64,000 nucleotides of DNA from Paramacrobiotus metropolitanus (Eukaryota; Tardigrada; Eutardigrada; Parachela; Macrobiotidae): the NCBI RefSeq assembly GCF_019649055.1, contig NW_026570245.1, positions 62,001-126,000 of the forward strand, given 5' to 3'. The position numbers and the translations under genes are program-made. The first letter of the stretch is position 1; every line of letters begins with the position of its first letter. Below are positions 19,981 to 30,200 of this stretch, piece after piece. A model generated the notes under the pieces. It worked only from the letters and a program-made list of their open reading frames with translations, ran no database searches and was not told the DNA's origin.

Positions 19981-20547
19981 TTACGGTTTTTTCGCCAGTT
20001 TCTTCTGCTGGCGCCGCCGCAGAATCATATCATACAGCTGCTCCAGTACATCCTCCACACCCTCCCCGGTAATGGCGCAGCCCGGCAGGACTGCCCATTC
20101 CCGCGTCGCCCCCAACTCCTTCTTCAACCCGAACACCTCGCCGATGTCCGTATGCGAGGCGGCCGTCGGCAGGTCCTGTTTATTCGCCACCACGATAACG
20201 GGAACACTCCCGGTCATCCGCGCCATCTTGGCCAGTTCCAGCTTGGACTCGTCGAAGCGCTCGGCGTCGGCGCTGTCGATGATGTACAGGATGCCGTCGC
20301 ATTTGCGGGTGTACGTCTTCCACAGGGCGCGGAGTTTCTCCTGGCCCGGGACGTCGAATAAGCAGAAGGATTTCCCTTTGCAGCTCCCGGTCTTCCCGCG
20401 GACCTTCTCCCAATTAAACCCGACGGTTTTGACTGTATTCACGTACGAGTCGAATTTCAGCCGGTATAACAGGCAGGTTTTCCCGGCGTTGTCCAGGCCC
20501 AGAATGGCCACCTGGTTGCTGGGTTGTATTAACGGTGAATTGCCCAT
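19981..20547 (-). CDS. ARF-like small GTPase, ARL4-like, intronless
   Basis: A single exon of 188 residues. The chosen start gives M-G-N, with Gly2 available for N-myristoylation as in ARF/ARL proteins; an in-frame ATG nine codons upstream would bury it. GTP-binding motifs: G-L-D-N-A-G-K-T (17-24), switch I V-K-T-V-G-F-N, D-V-P-G-Q-E (65-70) and N-K-Q-D (122-125). The inserted stretch before switch II, the E-K-L-R-A-L-W-K-T-Y-T-R segment and the basic tail R-R-R-Q-Q-K-K-L-A-K-K-P resemble ARL4 proteins, which act at the plasma membrane and recruit cytohesin-type exchange factors. Odd points: Pro instead of the first Gly of D-V-G-G-Q, Phe instead of the preceding Trp, and Lys instead of Pro before the switch I Thr. 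Subfamily assignment is by eye. Confidence 0.9.
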   Translation of the reverse strand: MGNSPLIQPSNQVAILGLDNAGKTCLLYRLKFDSYVNTVKTVGFNWEKVRGKTGSCKGKSFCLFDVPGQEKLRALWKTYTRKCDGILYIIDSADAERFDESKLELAKMARMTGSVPVIVVANKQDLPTAASHTDIGEVFGLKKELGATREWAVLPGCAITGEGVEDVLEQLYDMILRRRQQKKLAKKP

Positions 20548-23500
20548 TTGCAGTAAAAAATCCCACATTACCACTGCATCGCATAAAACTCGGGATTATT
20601 CGATTTAATCCACGGCACAATAAAATAATAAATTGACACGGATGCGGTACAATATAATTCCAGTTAATCCGCGATGTTGCGTTACTCAGGCCAGGCAAAA
20701 CAATCAAACATCCAACAATTCGCTGGCTGTCACGTAATCGTGTGTGTCAGGCTGCAAAAAGATTGCGCTAGTGCGGTTGCGAGAGCGAGCGAAAATATTA
20801 TATTAGAGAGCTGCCATGAGAAATGCAGTGCCGGTTGTTGATGCATTGCATTTCGGTGTGGAGAGAGAGAAAGAGAGAACAAGTGCGGAGATCAGTGCGC
20901 GGCGCAGTGGGCGTCAAGTGTCCTTCATTGGACAAAGTGCCAACTAGTGGGGCGGACCGCACCGGATGCGCTGTAGTGCACTGTAGTGCGCTCTAACCTT
21001 CTTTTCCGCATCGAACGCTGGCGGGGCGGAGTCTCGACCCACTCCAACGCTGTACGTACGGGATTACCGAACTGAACAATCGTTCGCTCTATTTTTAAAG
21101 AAATTCTGAAGTTTGTTATTTTATGCGGTTTGATCTGTCAGGCTTAATTTGCAGTCGGTAAAAATCCGTATTTATATTGCCACTAGAAATTTTCTCAGCT
21201 CCCGATCACTTCGGTTATATAGCGTAATTTTAAAAAAATAATCACGGATTCAGTTTCTTGAAGGTACAACAATTTTAAAAATCATATTTTTTTTCTATAG
21301 TCCTCACTTTGCATTTGACTTTTACACGTAAGTAAATGTGTCAGTGATGACAGTCAATCGTAACTCAGCTCGTAAGTACTATCTCACACAAAAAACTAAA
21401 TCTTTCTGCTCCTTAAAAACTGAGACAGCTGCAATATGCACGTTTAATATTGGAAACGCGATTAGCATTTCTTCTTCTACTTTACTTACTACATGCGTAG
21501 TAACAGAGTGTCAGAATAGTATTTTAAATTACATTTTTAGGATGTGTAAAATTTACATAAAATGTCCACGAAAATATTTATGTAGAAACAGCTATTTTTG
21601 TACGCACAGCGTCTGGAAATGGAATAAACTATACAGTTGCTCAAAAAGTCAAAATATAGAAAAAGCCGAGAAGTTTTGATTTTTCGCTTCTGCATCTGTT
21701 TAAACATCACAAGATGGCACGCAAAACCGCGACTTACGAGAAAGGAAAATTTTAAAAAGAAAGTTAACGGTCGTTTAAAAGTACTGAAGTGCAAAAACTT
21801 AATGTCGTGTTTTTGCCGTTTACGTTAATCGACCGGCAGCAAAAACGATACTTTATCTCCGCACTCATCAGACACTTATAATTTGCCTAGAGAAACACAT
21901 TTTGCGCGGTGAAGCGTGAAGTAAAAGCTATACAGCAATTAACGGGGCGATTCTTTGACCAGTTGCACTCTGTTTGCGAATCAATAATCCGCTATACAGC
22001 ATAAACTATAAAGCGGCGATAAATGTTAATAATATGTCAGGCGCTCTTTGTCGGCAGTTGACTTGGGTGTCAGTAGGACAGCGACGTCGTAAATAATCCT
22101 AATCAGTCGTAAAAAACTGACGGCACTAATAATAGGATTTGATTAAACGTCGCCAAAGTGTTTTTATTACGGAAGCGGCGCTGTGCGGACAATGTTACGC
22201 AGACGCCGTAATAAAGCAGCGCGCCAAAATATATCCCTTTAATACTGTGTGGACAGTGAGCTGTATAGAGCGGTCAGTGACTGACGCGGAGAGTCAGAGC
22301 GGCGGCTAAATCGGATATCTCTGTCTGTCTGTCGCTGTCTTTCTGTGACTCTCTCTGCTCTCCTGTACGGCGTTTTTCGCTTTCTCTGCCGGTGTGTAAT
22401 GTAATGAGCGGATTATTAATGACTGTCAAGCTGAAGCCAACAAACAAACACTGTATATAATTCTCCATACGCCGGTAATAAATCTCTTGTCGCGCTTTTA
22501 TTACTGTACACCGCAGCTTTGTTTTTACAGCTAACATAATAGACAAGCGGGCAGTTGAACGCCAAAAGAGATCCATTTCGCGCCGCGACATGGATCGAAT
22601 TTCGCTGGCGAATGTATAATTAATCTCTGCGTACCGAGCATGTCATGATCGTGGCGCCGATGCAAATACCGAAGCATGCAAATTTATTATATCTTCTCTT
22701 TCACTTTATTAAAACAATCTTGTGTTTTCTTATGTTTTCTTATGCATTCTTATACTGCGAACAGTAGCGTATCGTTGAATAGGCACGAAATCGGAAGCGC
22801 GCGAGAGACTCTTCAACAAGTGTGCGGCCCGATTCAGACGCCGTCAAGCGCGACGTTTTTCTCAAGATCCGTGCAAGCACAGCGCTTTTCACCAAGTGTG
22901 TGCGCCAGCGCGTACTCAAGAGTTAGCGTCGTGTTTTTTTCTTTATTGTACAAGAAACTGTCAAGAGGTGATTTGGATTTCGTCAAGTGGCCAACAAGGT
23001 TCATTTGAGCGCATGCTCCATTTGCCTTTAATGAGCCACTGATTACGCGTTTCGTGCAGAATTTTACACAGAAAAACACAGTCATCTCATCATGAAGCAG
23101 GTTGCAAAAAAACGCACTTGAACTATTTATCTACAAAGCTGTATGGTCGGTAAACATATTTATTATAACCAAGCTTGCGGTATTTATTTTTCTAACTGTG
23201 CTTGGAAAATAATATGTAATTTTGTCTTTAAATTATTATTAATTTTTCGTTTGCACTTGCAGATCATACTTCGCAAATTTCATTAACGCTTAGAAAAAAA
23301 GATGGCCTAAAAATTTAGAATTCGGGTTCAGTATCGTTTAGAGGAATTAATTTCGGTGTTTCCAGGTGGCGAGACATTTTCCAGGTGAAATAAGAAAACA
23401 TAAGAGAATATAAGAAAACATCCAACCGTTGTGCCGGCAACGTATAGCGCAATATCCGTACAATCCAGATTTCTTCTACATCGCGCTTTTATTATTAATT

Positions 23501-23894
23501 GTGTCGATTATTTATTGTGCGTGGGCAGTGTAGCCAGCACGAAATCCGTGCTGCCTGAATTGCCGCGGCATTGTTGGATCATGTAGGTAAATATTTGTGA
23601 GTGCAGCGTTGCAGTGCGTAGACGGGCTTTTGCCGTTGTAGAGTGCGCCTATTGTGACGATTATACCGGTAGTGTAGTGCGACAACAAGGTGAACATGCC
23701 TGGCTAGCTACGCAGATGGGACAACGCCCGTCCTCATCCATCTTTGCATACTGTATCACTTTCAAGTTACTTTTTAATTTAACTAGTTTCAAGTTCGGTT
23801 TGCGCAGAGCAATACGATTGAATTATGCAACTTCCGCACTTAAAATGTTTTCAGTATTCCAACGTTTCTCGCATTCCAGACATTATCACTAAAT
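20548..23894. other. Gene-poor stretch
   Basis: No supported exon. The first few hundred bases are the likely promoter region of the minus-strand GTPase gene (a GAGAGAGAAAGAGAGA tract at 20860-20880). CTGTCTGTCTGTCG..CTCTCT at 22320-22360 is low complexity. AAGAAAACATAAGAGAATATAAG near 23392 is complementary to TGTTTTCTTATGTTTTCTT near 22717, but the words are too simple to call an element. Confidence 0.4.
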
Positions 23895-24068
23895 GAATTC
23901 GCGTACCGGACACCAGCGACACGGTGTTCCCCGCATTATTCCACATGACAGACACTTCAAAAGTTGATTATGCGATAATTATTTATAGTTTTTATGCAAG
24001 CACACGTTGTTAACATAACAAAATCCAATGGAATTAATACCGTGTCTCTGGTGTCCGGTACGCGAATC
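23895..24068. mobile_element. Short TIR element, 174 bp
   Basis: The left end GAATTCGCGTACCGGACACC..GACACGGT is matched by its reverse complement at the right end (ACCGTGTC..GGTGTCCGGTACGCGAATCC) over about 31 bp with two or three mismatches. The interior is AT-rich and non-coding. Confidence 0.8.
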
Positions 24069-25070
24069 CATATTGTGAAAGTGACCGATATGCGGAAAAC
24101 TTCAAAGTAGTAATACAATGCTTAAGCACTGTATCTTCTACGTACAAATATTTGCATAATGTCGATACGAATAAAAAAAATAACAAAAATTCATTTCTCT
24201 CAAAATTGGGCTGAAATAGTTATCATCCATTATACGCGATCAGTGCAAAGGTCAACCGCAACCGGCAACATCATAGCCCTTTTAACAGTGACCCGTTTCT
24301 TTATAGGAATAACATCGGCGTGGAGACCTTTTGAAGAAGCTACCAGCATCCGCGTTTCCGTGACAGTATGTCACCGGCTGAGTCTTCGTTGAGCTAAACG
24401 ACGTTTTGTGCGTGGGTCGTCCAGGACACAATTCGATGGATGTACGGAAAGCAGCGGTGATCTATGCAGGTTCCACCGACTGGTGCGAACGGTTACAGCG
24501 AAGCACGGTGACAGCGCACGAACAATTAGACAAACTTCTGCCAAGTTGTTGCCGCAAAATCTTTAGGCGTTGCTTCTTTTAGCGTTTGTCCAGGCGAAGA
24601 GGACCTGTATCGCGTATGTACCAGGTACGACGGACATCTTAGGGAATTTTTAGATTTACATGGTTTAGTATCGAAGATGCCGGTTTACACAAAACCGGCA
24701 TCTTCACCCCTAAATAGCGGATATAACACCCCTTAATAGCGTTAATCACTCCATTTCAATTACGCCGCAATTTTAAAACAATTAACACTGTTAATTTAAA
24801 CCGGTAACTTAAAAAAATTCGGCAGCGAGAAATCCTGCTCTGTTAGGCTGCACTTGAGTATTCATAAATGACTAAACGCAAACTAGGCAAGTTCTATTGT
24901 ATGTAAATGTCGTAAAAGTAGATCCTGGAAGCTGTGTAATTCTGCAGGTTAATAGAAAAACGGCCCGGTACAGCGCGTCAAAAACGGGATATGTGCAAAA
25001 GCTTTCGCGGACTCTGAATCACCTTTCTGAAATACTTCAGATATTTTAAAGCTGAATAAACTGCACACAA
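24069..25070. other. Non-coding stretch with one hairpin
   Basis: Apart from the hairpin at 24673-24705, nothing recognisable. The ORF at 24159-24392 has no domain features. Confidence 0.4.
24673..24705. repeat. Perfect 14-bp stem, 5-nt loop
   Basis: GAAGATGCCGGTTT and its exact reverse complement are separated by ACACA. It could be a hairpin or the core of a tiny TIR element; it is not followed by a T-run or any gene. Confidence 0.8.
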
Positions 25071-25500
25071 TGTCCTGAGAATCGTTTGGGCGAGCAACAT
25101 CCGGTTGCCGTGATATGGCGAATTAATACAGCATAGGAGAAAAGTTTAAATGGTTTGTTGTGTACCAAAAGTCTGGTTATTACTCGATCTTCTTGAAGCT
25201 TTGCTGTAAAAGACAATGACCATACAGTCGAAAGTGAATCAATTTCAGGTTCATATAATTTTCTTATAAATTTAAAATGAATTTTAAAACTTCTGAAATT
25301 CATTTTAAAATCGGAAAAAATGCCATGGATCTGATACTGGTTCACTTTCGACTTTATAACCATGTGTCATTTATAGCAAAGCCTTCTTTTTTGGTACACA
25401 ATAATGCATGTAATCTTTTTGCCCACTCAAGGATGTCATATCCCGGCAACCGGATGTTGCGCACGCAATTGGTTTTCAGAAATCATTTAGCTTTAGAATG
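25071..25500. mobile_element. Foldback element, family A, diverged copy
   Basis: The left arm has GCGAGCAACATCCGGTTGCC and the right arm the complementary GGCAACCGGATGTTGCGC. Both include GTGTACCAAAA and CATTTTAAAAT blocks and meet near 25290. Both outermost portions are missing compared with the copy at 38301-39037. Confidence 0.75.
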
Positions 25501-25508
25501 ATATAAAG

Positions 25509-25546
25509 TTTTTTTTTTTTTTTTTTTTTTTTTTTTATTTTTTTTT
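25509..25546. repeat. Poly(T) tract
   Basis: 29 consecutive T, one A, then TTATTTTTTTT-like sequence, directly after the foldback copy. It could be the poly(A) tail of a retroposed sequence in minus orientation, but no body for it is recognised. Confidence 0.85.
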
Positions 25547-25589
25547 ACACCAGCTCGTTTTAAGCCATCTGGGAAACCATCTTTTAAGC

Positions 25590-26231
25590 CATCTTTTTTG
25601 TCTGGGAAACCTGCTGGAAGACACCGCTTTTTCGCCGCACCAATTGTAACACCGCACACGTGCGTCTGTGGCTCAGAGGTTGACGAGTTGGGCAGACACG
25701 GTCTTCGCTGTAAACGCTCCGCCGGACGCCTCCCCAGACGGACTCAGCGCCGAATTCGCTCGAGGGCTGAAAACGGCTGGGTTTCCCTCCAGAACGGAAC
25801 CAAAAGGTCTATCGAAGGCTGACAGAAAACGCCCGGACGTAGTGACGTTAATCCCATGGGATCATGGAAAGCCACTCGCGATCGATGTTACATGCGTAGA
25901 CACGTTAGCCGCAACATACATCGACCGCACCGCTGTTACAGCTGGAGCCGCTGCCGAAATTGCCGAGAACGCTAAGCGACTCAAGCACGCTTGGCTATCT
26001 CCGCGATACAACTTTGCTGCTGCAGCGTTCGAAATATACGGCCCACAGGGTGAAGGCGCGAAAAGCCTAGTGGACCGTGTAGGGCGTGGGATCGCTCAGG
26101 CTACCGGCCAACCACGTTCCAAAGAGTTTTTCCGACAGCGACTGTCCATACAGATTCAAAGAGGAAACGCGCTTTGCGTTATGGGCACCTTACCGGACAC
26201 CGACGGCTTATCTGAAGTGTTTTTGTTGTAG
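25590..26231 (+). pseudogene. Truncated RLE-type LINE, endonuclease/C-terminal part
   Basis: In one frame a zinc-knuckle remnant C-V-C-G..R-H-G-L-R-C-K is read (25640-25730). After a frameshift the second frame (about 25700-26231) gives R-P-D-V-V-T-L-I-P-W, D-V-T-C-V-D-T, I-D-R-T-A-V-T-A-G-A-A-A-E-I and Q-R-L-S-I-Q-I-Q-R-G-N-A-L. These align by eye with the C-terminal third of the LINE at 7659-10395 but are clearly diverged, so this is a second subfamily or an older copy. No RT domain remains. Confidence 0.8.
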
Positions 26232-26334
26232 TTTTGCTGTTGTGTTTTCGTTGTGATTGCAATGCAACGGTTTAAGTTAACATTTAGTTTCAAAGGAACA
26301 TTAATTTGTGCGTATGGCTGATATAAAGTATTAC

Positions 26335-26427
26335 AAAAACGTGTTTCGGAGCCCGCGAAAGCCAAAGTATTAGTGTATGAATCAGATTTTTGACTCCATG
26401 TACCGGGCCATTTCCTTCAAAAGGGAC
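26335..26427 (+). repeat. Family A foldback, outer-end fragment
   Basis: AAAACGTGTTTCGGAG.., CGCGAAAGCCAAAG and CCATGTACCGGGCCATTTCCTT match the right outer ends of the other family A copies. Confidence 0.6.
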
Positions 26428-27237
26428 GCGCGTGCAACGCAAGGGCACGGCTGCTAATAACGTTGGAGTTGTCACCAGTCGCAAGTAATTCGAAGAGTAC
26501 AGACAGGTCTGCCCGGGAACCTAAATCGAGTGACCAGGCATGTGGCATGCGGATCTCGGAAGTATACTTGATCAGCGTGTCCGTCAACATGTTGTTCTCC
26601 CTGAGAATGCCGGGTGTATGGTGTTATAACTGAATACGGCCAGGGTATTTCCGGTTAAGGGCATTAACGAAGTGCACGTGGATTATATGCCTGGCAGAAT
26701 TGTGATACGAAAAGACCGAGTGAAGGCGCATCACCAGATGCGGTGTCACCAGCTGCATATGACGCATTCCCCTCTTGCACAAGGTGAGAGCAATTTGCAG
26801 CGATAATTGCGGTATGTTTGGATTTACAAGACATCTCTCTCACTGCGCTGTCCATTGCAGATGTCGTGTTTTCCGGAGATCCATTATATAAGATCCGCGG
26901 AAACGTACTTCTTAGGTATCGGTGCGATTTCCCCTGTGCGGGAGAATCTGTGCGATATCTTGACTAATTTGCTTATCCATTTCCGCTCTATTTAAGATCA
27001 TATGTGCGCATTAGTGTCAGGTGCGGGAATTGTTTCGAAGAACAGGGTTGCAAAGCCGAATGGGTGTCCTACATATTATAAGGCACATACGCGCTTGAAA
27101 TTATATCCTGCCTCAATGTCTCAGTTTTATGATAGTGCTCATGTGGTCATGAAGCAAACGCGGTGAACGAAATTTAAAAAAAAACATCTCATGCCTTTTT
27201 TTTACAAACCGCGCAATAATATCGAAAAGGACGCCCA
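26428..27237. other. Upstream region of the guanylate cyclase gene
   Basis: No supported exon. The last 100-200 bases should include the promoter and 5' UTR of the receptor gene; no core-promoter motif is clear. Confidence 0.4.
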
Positions 27238-30200
27238 ATGGCATATTTCTTGATCATGATTTTGTATAATCTGCCCAATTACGTCGCGGGGCATAACAGC
27301 AGTGTGACGATAATCAACTGCGCCATCATCCTGCCGCAGTCCAACACCCGTTGGCTACCCTTTGAGTACGACAAACTAGCGCCGGCGTTCAATCTGGCTT
27401 TCGCCAAAGCGGAAAAGATATATAATGTGCGGTTTAAGCCGTATGTCGGATTGTATGCGAATTACTGTAACGATAGTCAGGCGCTGGGTCAAGCCGTCAC
27501 AGCCCTGCAGCACCATCCCGTCCAGGTTTTTTTCGGACCGGCATGTCACGATGAACTAACGGCGGTTAGTAAGCTGGGGACGTTTTACAATATTACCGTG
27601 ATGTCAGGCGGCGGCAGCTTTGCGGGATCGCTCTCGGCTTATCCATATACACCCCGCCTCGCGTATAATATGATTGACCAGTGGTCACTGTTTCTCTTAA
27701 TGTGCGCGCAGTTCAAGTGGAAAAACGTGGCGGTAGTATACGATGATGATCGGGAAAGTGCAACTGCTGGTATCGTCCAGAAAAACGCAGAAGGTGCGTC
27801 GTAAAATAATTCTACCTTATTTCGGAAAAAAACCAATATAATAATTATATTGCTTTGCATATTATGCAAAAGCAGATAATATTATAATATTACAGATCTG
27901 CACTACAGCATGCTGTACGTGCAATAATTATAGGAGAATACTAGTCATCAACGAGTAAAAGTAACTACGTGGGTTGGTATTTTATTGGTCTTTGACTTTT
28001 CTCCTTAATATAGGGGGAAAAATGAGTCTAGCCGAACCAGTCCCTTGTACTTCTGAGGCAAGCCAGCTGGTGGTTTACGTTGTGGCTTCAGTGTTTTATG
28101 TAAAGCGCTGCTACAAAGGACATTCCAAAAGTTTCTTTCCCTATTTTGCCTGCGTGCCATTTCAAGTGATATGCGAACGATATATTTTTTATTATGTAAC
28201 ATGTTGTCTGAGTTATCGAAGAAAAGAAAACTTTGAACTGTCGATGAAGAACTGCCCAGGTGAAAAATCATTTAGCCGGTGGTACTTCTGGCAGCCTAAC
28301 CACGTCCTTCCAAAACTTTAGCTGTAATGTTGTCACTTCTCTCCTTCTCGATGGTTTTGAATAAAATTTATAATAGTGAAGGCTTATTATGTACTTGTTA
28401 TTATCATGATCATGAATCGTTTCCAAACTTTCACAAATTAAAATAATAAAATTGTTTCTACAGACATCCGTTTTTTTTGGTTTTCCGCTTTCCTGCTATT
28501 CCAAACTTCCAATTCTTTTCCACAATAAAAACTGTATCCTTGACCCACCCCAGCACATACTGGATATGATTCAGTTTATCGCTAGCCTGTTTGCAACAAA
28601 TTGTTTTCCGGATTTTTTAATATTTTTGCCGTCTGGAAACTGGCAAGCCTCATGTTTTGACAACTGGTCACTAACACTTCCGATTTTCTTCTAAAAGCAG
28701 AAAGGGCCGAATCTTTTTGATCTTAATTTACACTGTAAGAGGGAAGACTTCTGAACATAAAAACGTTTTGTGCTTCTTGAAGTTCGAACGGGGAGAATGT
28801 TAAAAATGTTAAAATTTTGCGAGGAACCCGGAAGATAGGCTGCCAGACACCGCTGAAAGTCTTTTTGGCGAATTTTCCCCTTCCTCTTTGAACAGGACCT
28901 AGTTTAAATTTTTTAATAATTAGTTAGTAACTGGCATTAGTAAAAATATGGGTGAAAAGGGCTAAGTGAGTTTGTGGGGGTAGATAAAAAATAGGGAAAG
29001 AAACTTTTGGAATCGCCTTTGTATTAAGGCTGTGCGGCACTGACGCGGTACATGTGGTTTGAGCTGCACCGGGCTATAATACAGTTTTTATAGCCTGCTT
29101 ACCTGCAGTTGTACGAATGCTGCTTACCTGTTATTAGTATCTGTACTCGTAATCTTAATAGCGGCGCTGTATATAAAACGCTGTCTAGCCACAACGTAAA
29201 CCACCAGCTGGCTTGCCTCAGAAGTACAAGGGACTGGTTCGGCTAGACTTATTTTCCCCCCTATATACCTATTATGGTACCGACTATTTGTAAGTAATAT
29301 CTGATGCTGCTAACAAAAATTACGGGCGATAACCAATTCTTATTTGCTGCAGTTGTGAATACTGTCTGGTTACAATTTCAGGTTTGCTGCGTTTGCTCAA
29401 GGGCAAAAATCTCAAGCCTACCGAGATTATTTATTCATTTCCCAGAGGTTTCAACGTCTCAGTCGATCCGTCACAGCTTGATGGGATACTGCGTGAAGGC
29501 AGTAAAAATGCTCGAGGTATGCAGGATATCATATCAGGCGTACAAGTAGGTCCGGATGATGAATACGCATAAATACAGCGAAATATATAAATTCACGTGC
29601 CACGCCCGTACCCGGACATTTGGGAGTGTGACATTTCGCCGCAATTAAATTCGACCCGCGACATTTCGCCGTGGGACATTCTGACGCTGAGACACGTCGG
29701 TTTGGGACAATCTACACTCTACAGTGAGACATTTGAATATTACGATGTTTTGACGCAGGACGTCTGGTTGCGGAAACTTCGCCGCAGAAGAATTCGGCGA
29801 GCTTAATATCCGCCGGTTTTCCGGGTTTCTTGGAAGTTTCCTTAGGTTTTCTTAGGTTTCATAGGTTTGTTGGGCTTCTTATGTTATTTTCGGGTTATTC
29901 TTAGGTTTCTTAGATTTCATAAGTTTGTTGGGCTTCTTATGTTATTTTTGGGTTATCCTTAGGTTTCTTAGATTTCACAGGTTTGTTGGGCTTCTTATGT
30001 TATTTTTGGGTTATTCTTAGGTTTCTTAGGTTTCGTAGGTTTCTTATTTTTCTTAGGTTTCTTAGGTTTCGTGGCAAAATGTTTCGGCGTTCAAAACGGC
30101 CAGGCGACGAAATGTCTCGCGGCGAGATGACCTTGCGGCGAAATGTATGCGACCGAAAGTCTTGCGACCAATTGTCCTCGGTGATATGTCGCGGTGCCGT

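Noticed and set aside
27974-28321. 115-codon ORF in guanylate cyclase intron 1
   Set aside because: It is the left TIR of the family E element; its mirror image opens on the other strand.
29818-30070. TTAGG-rich tract as an interstitial telomere
   Set aside because: The words are spaced irregularly inside a 58-bp unit and interrupted by unrelated sequence, not a pure TTAGG array.
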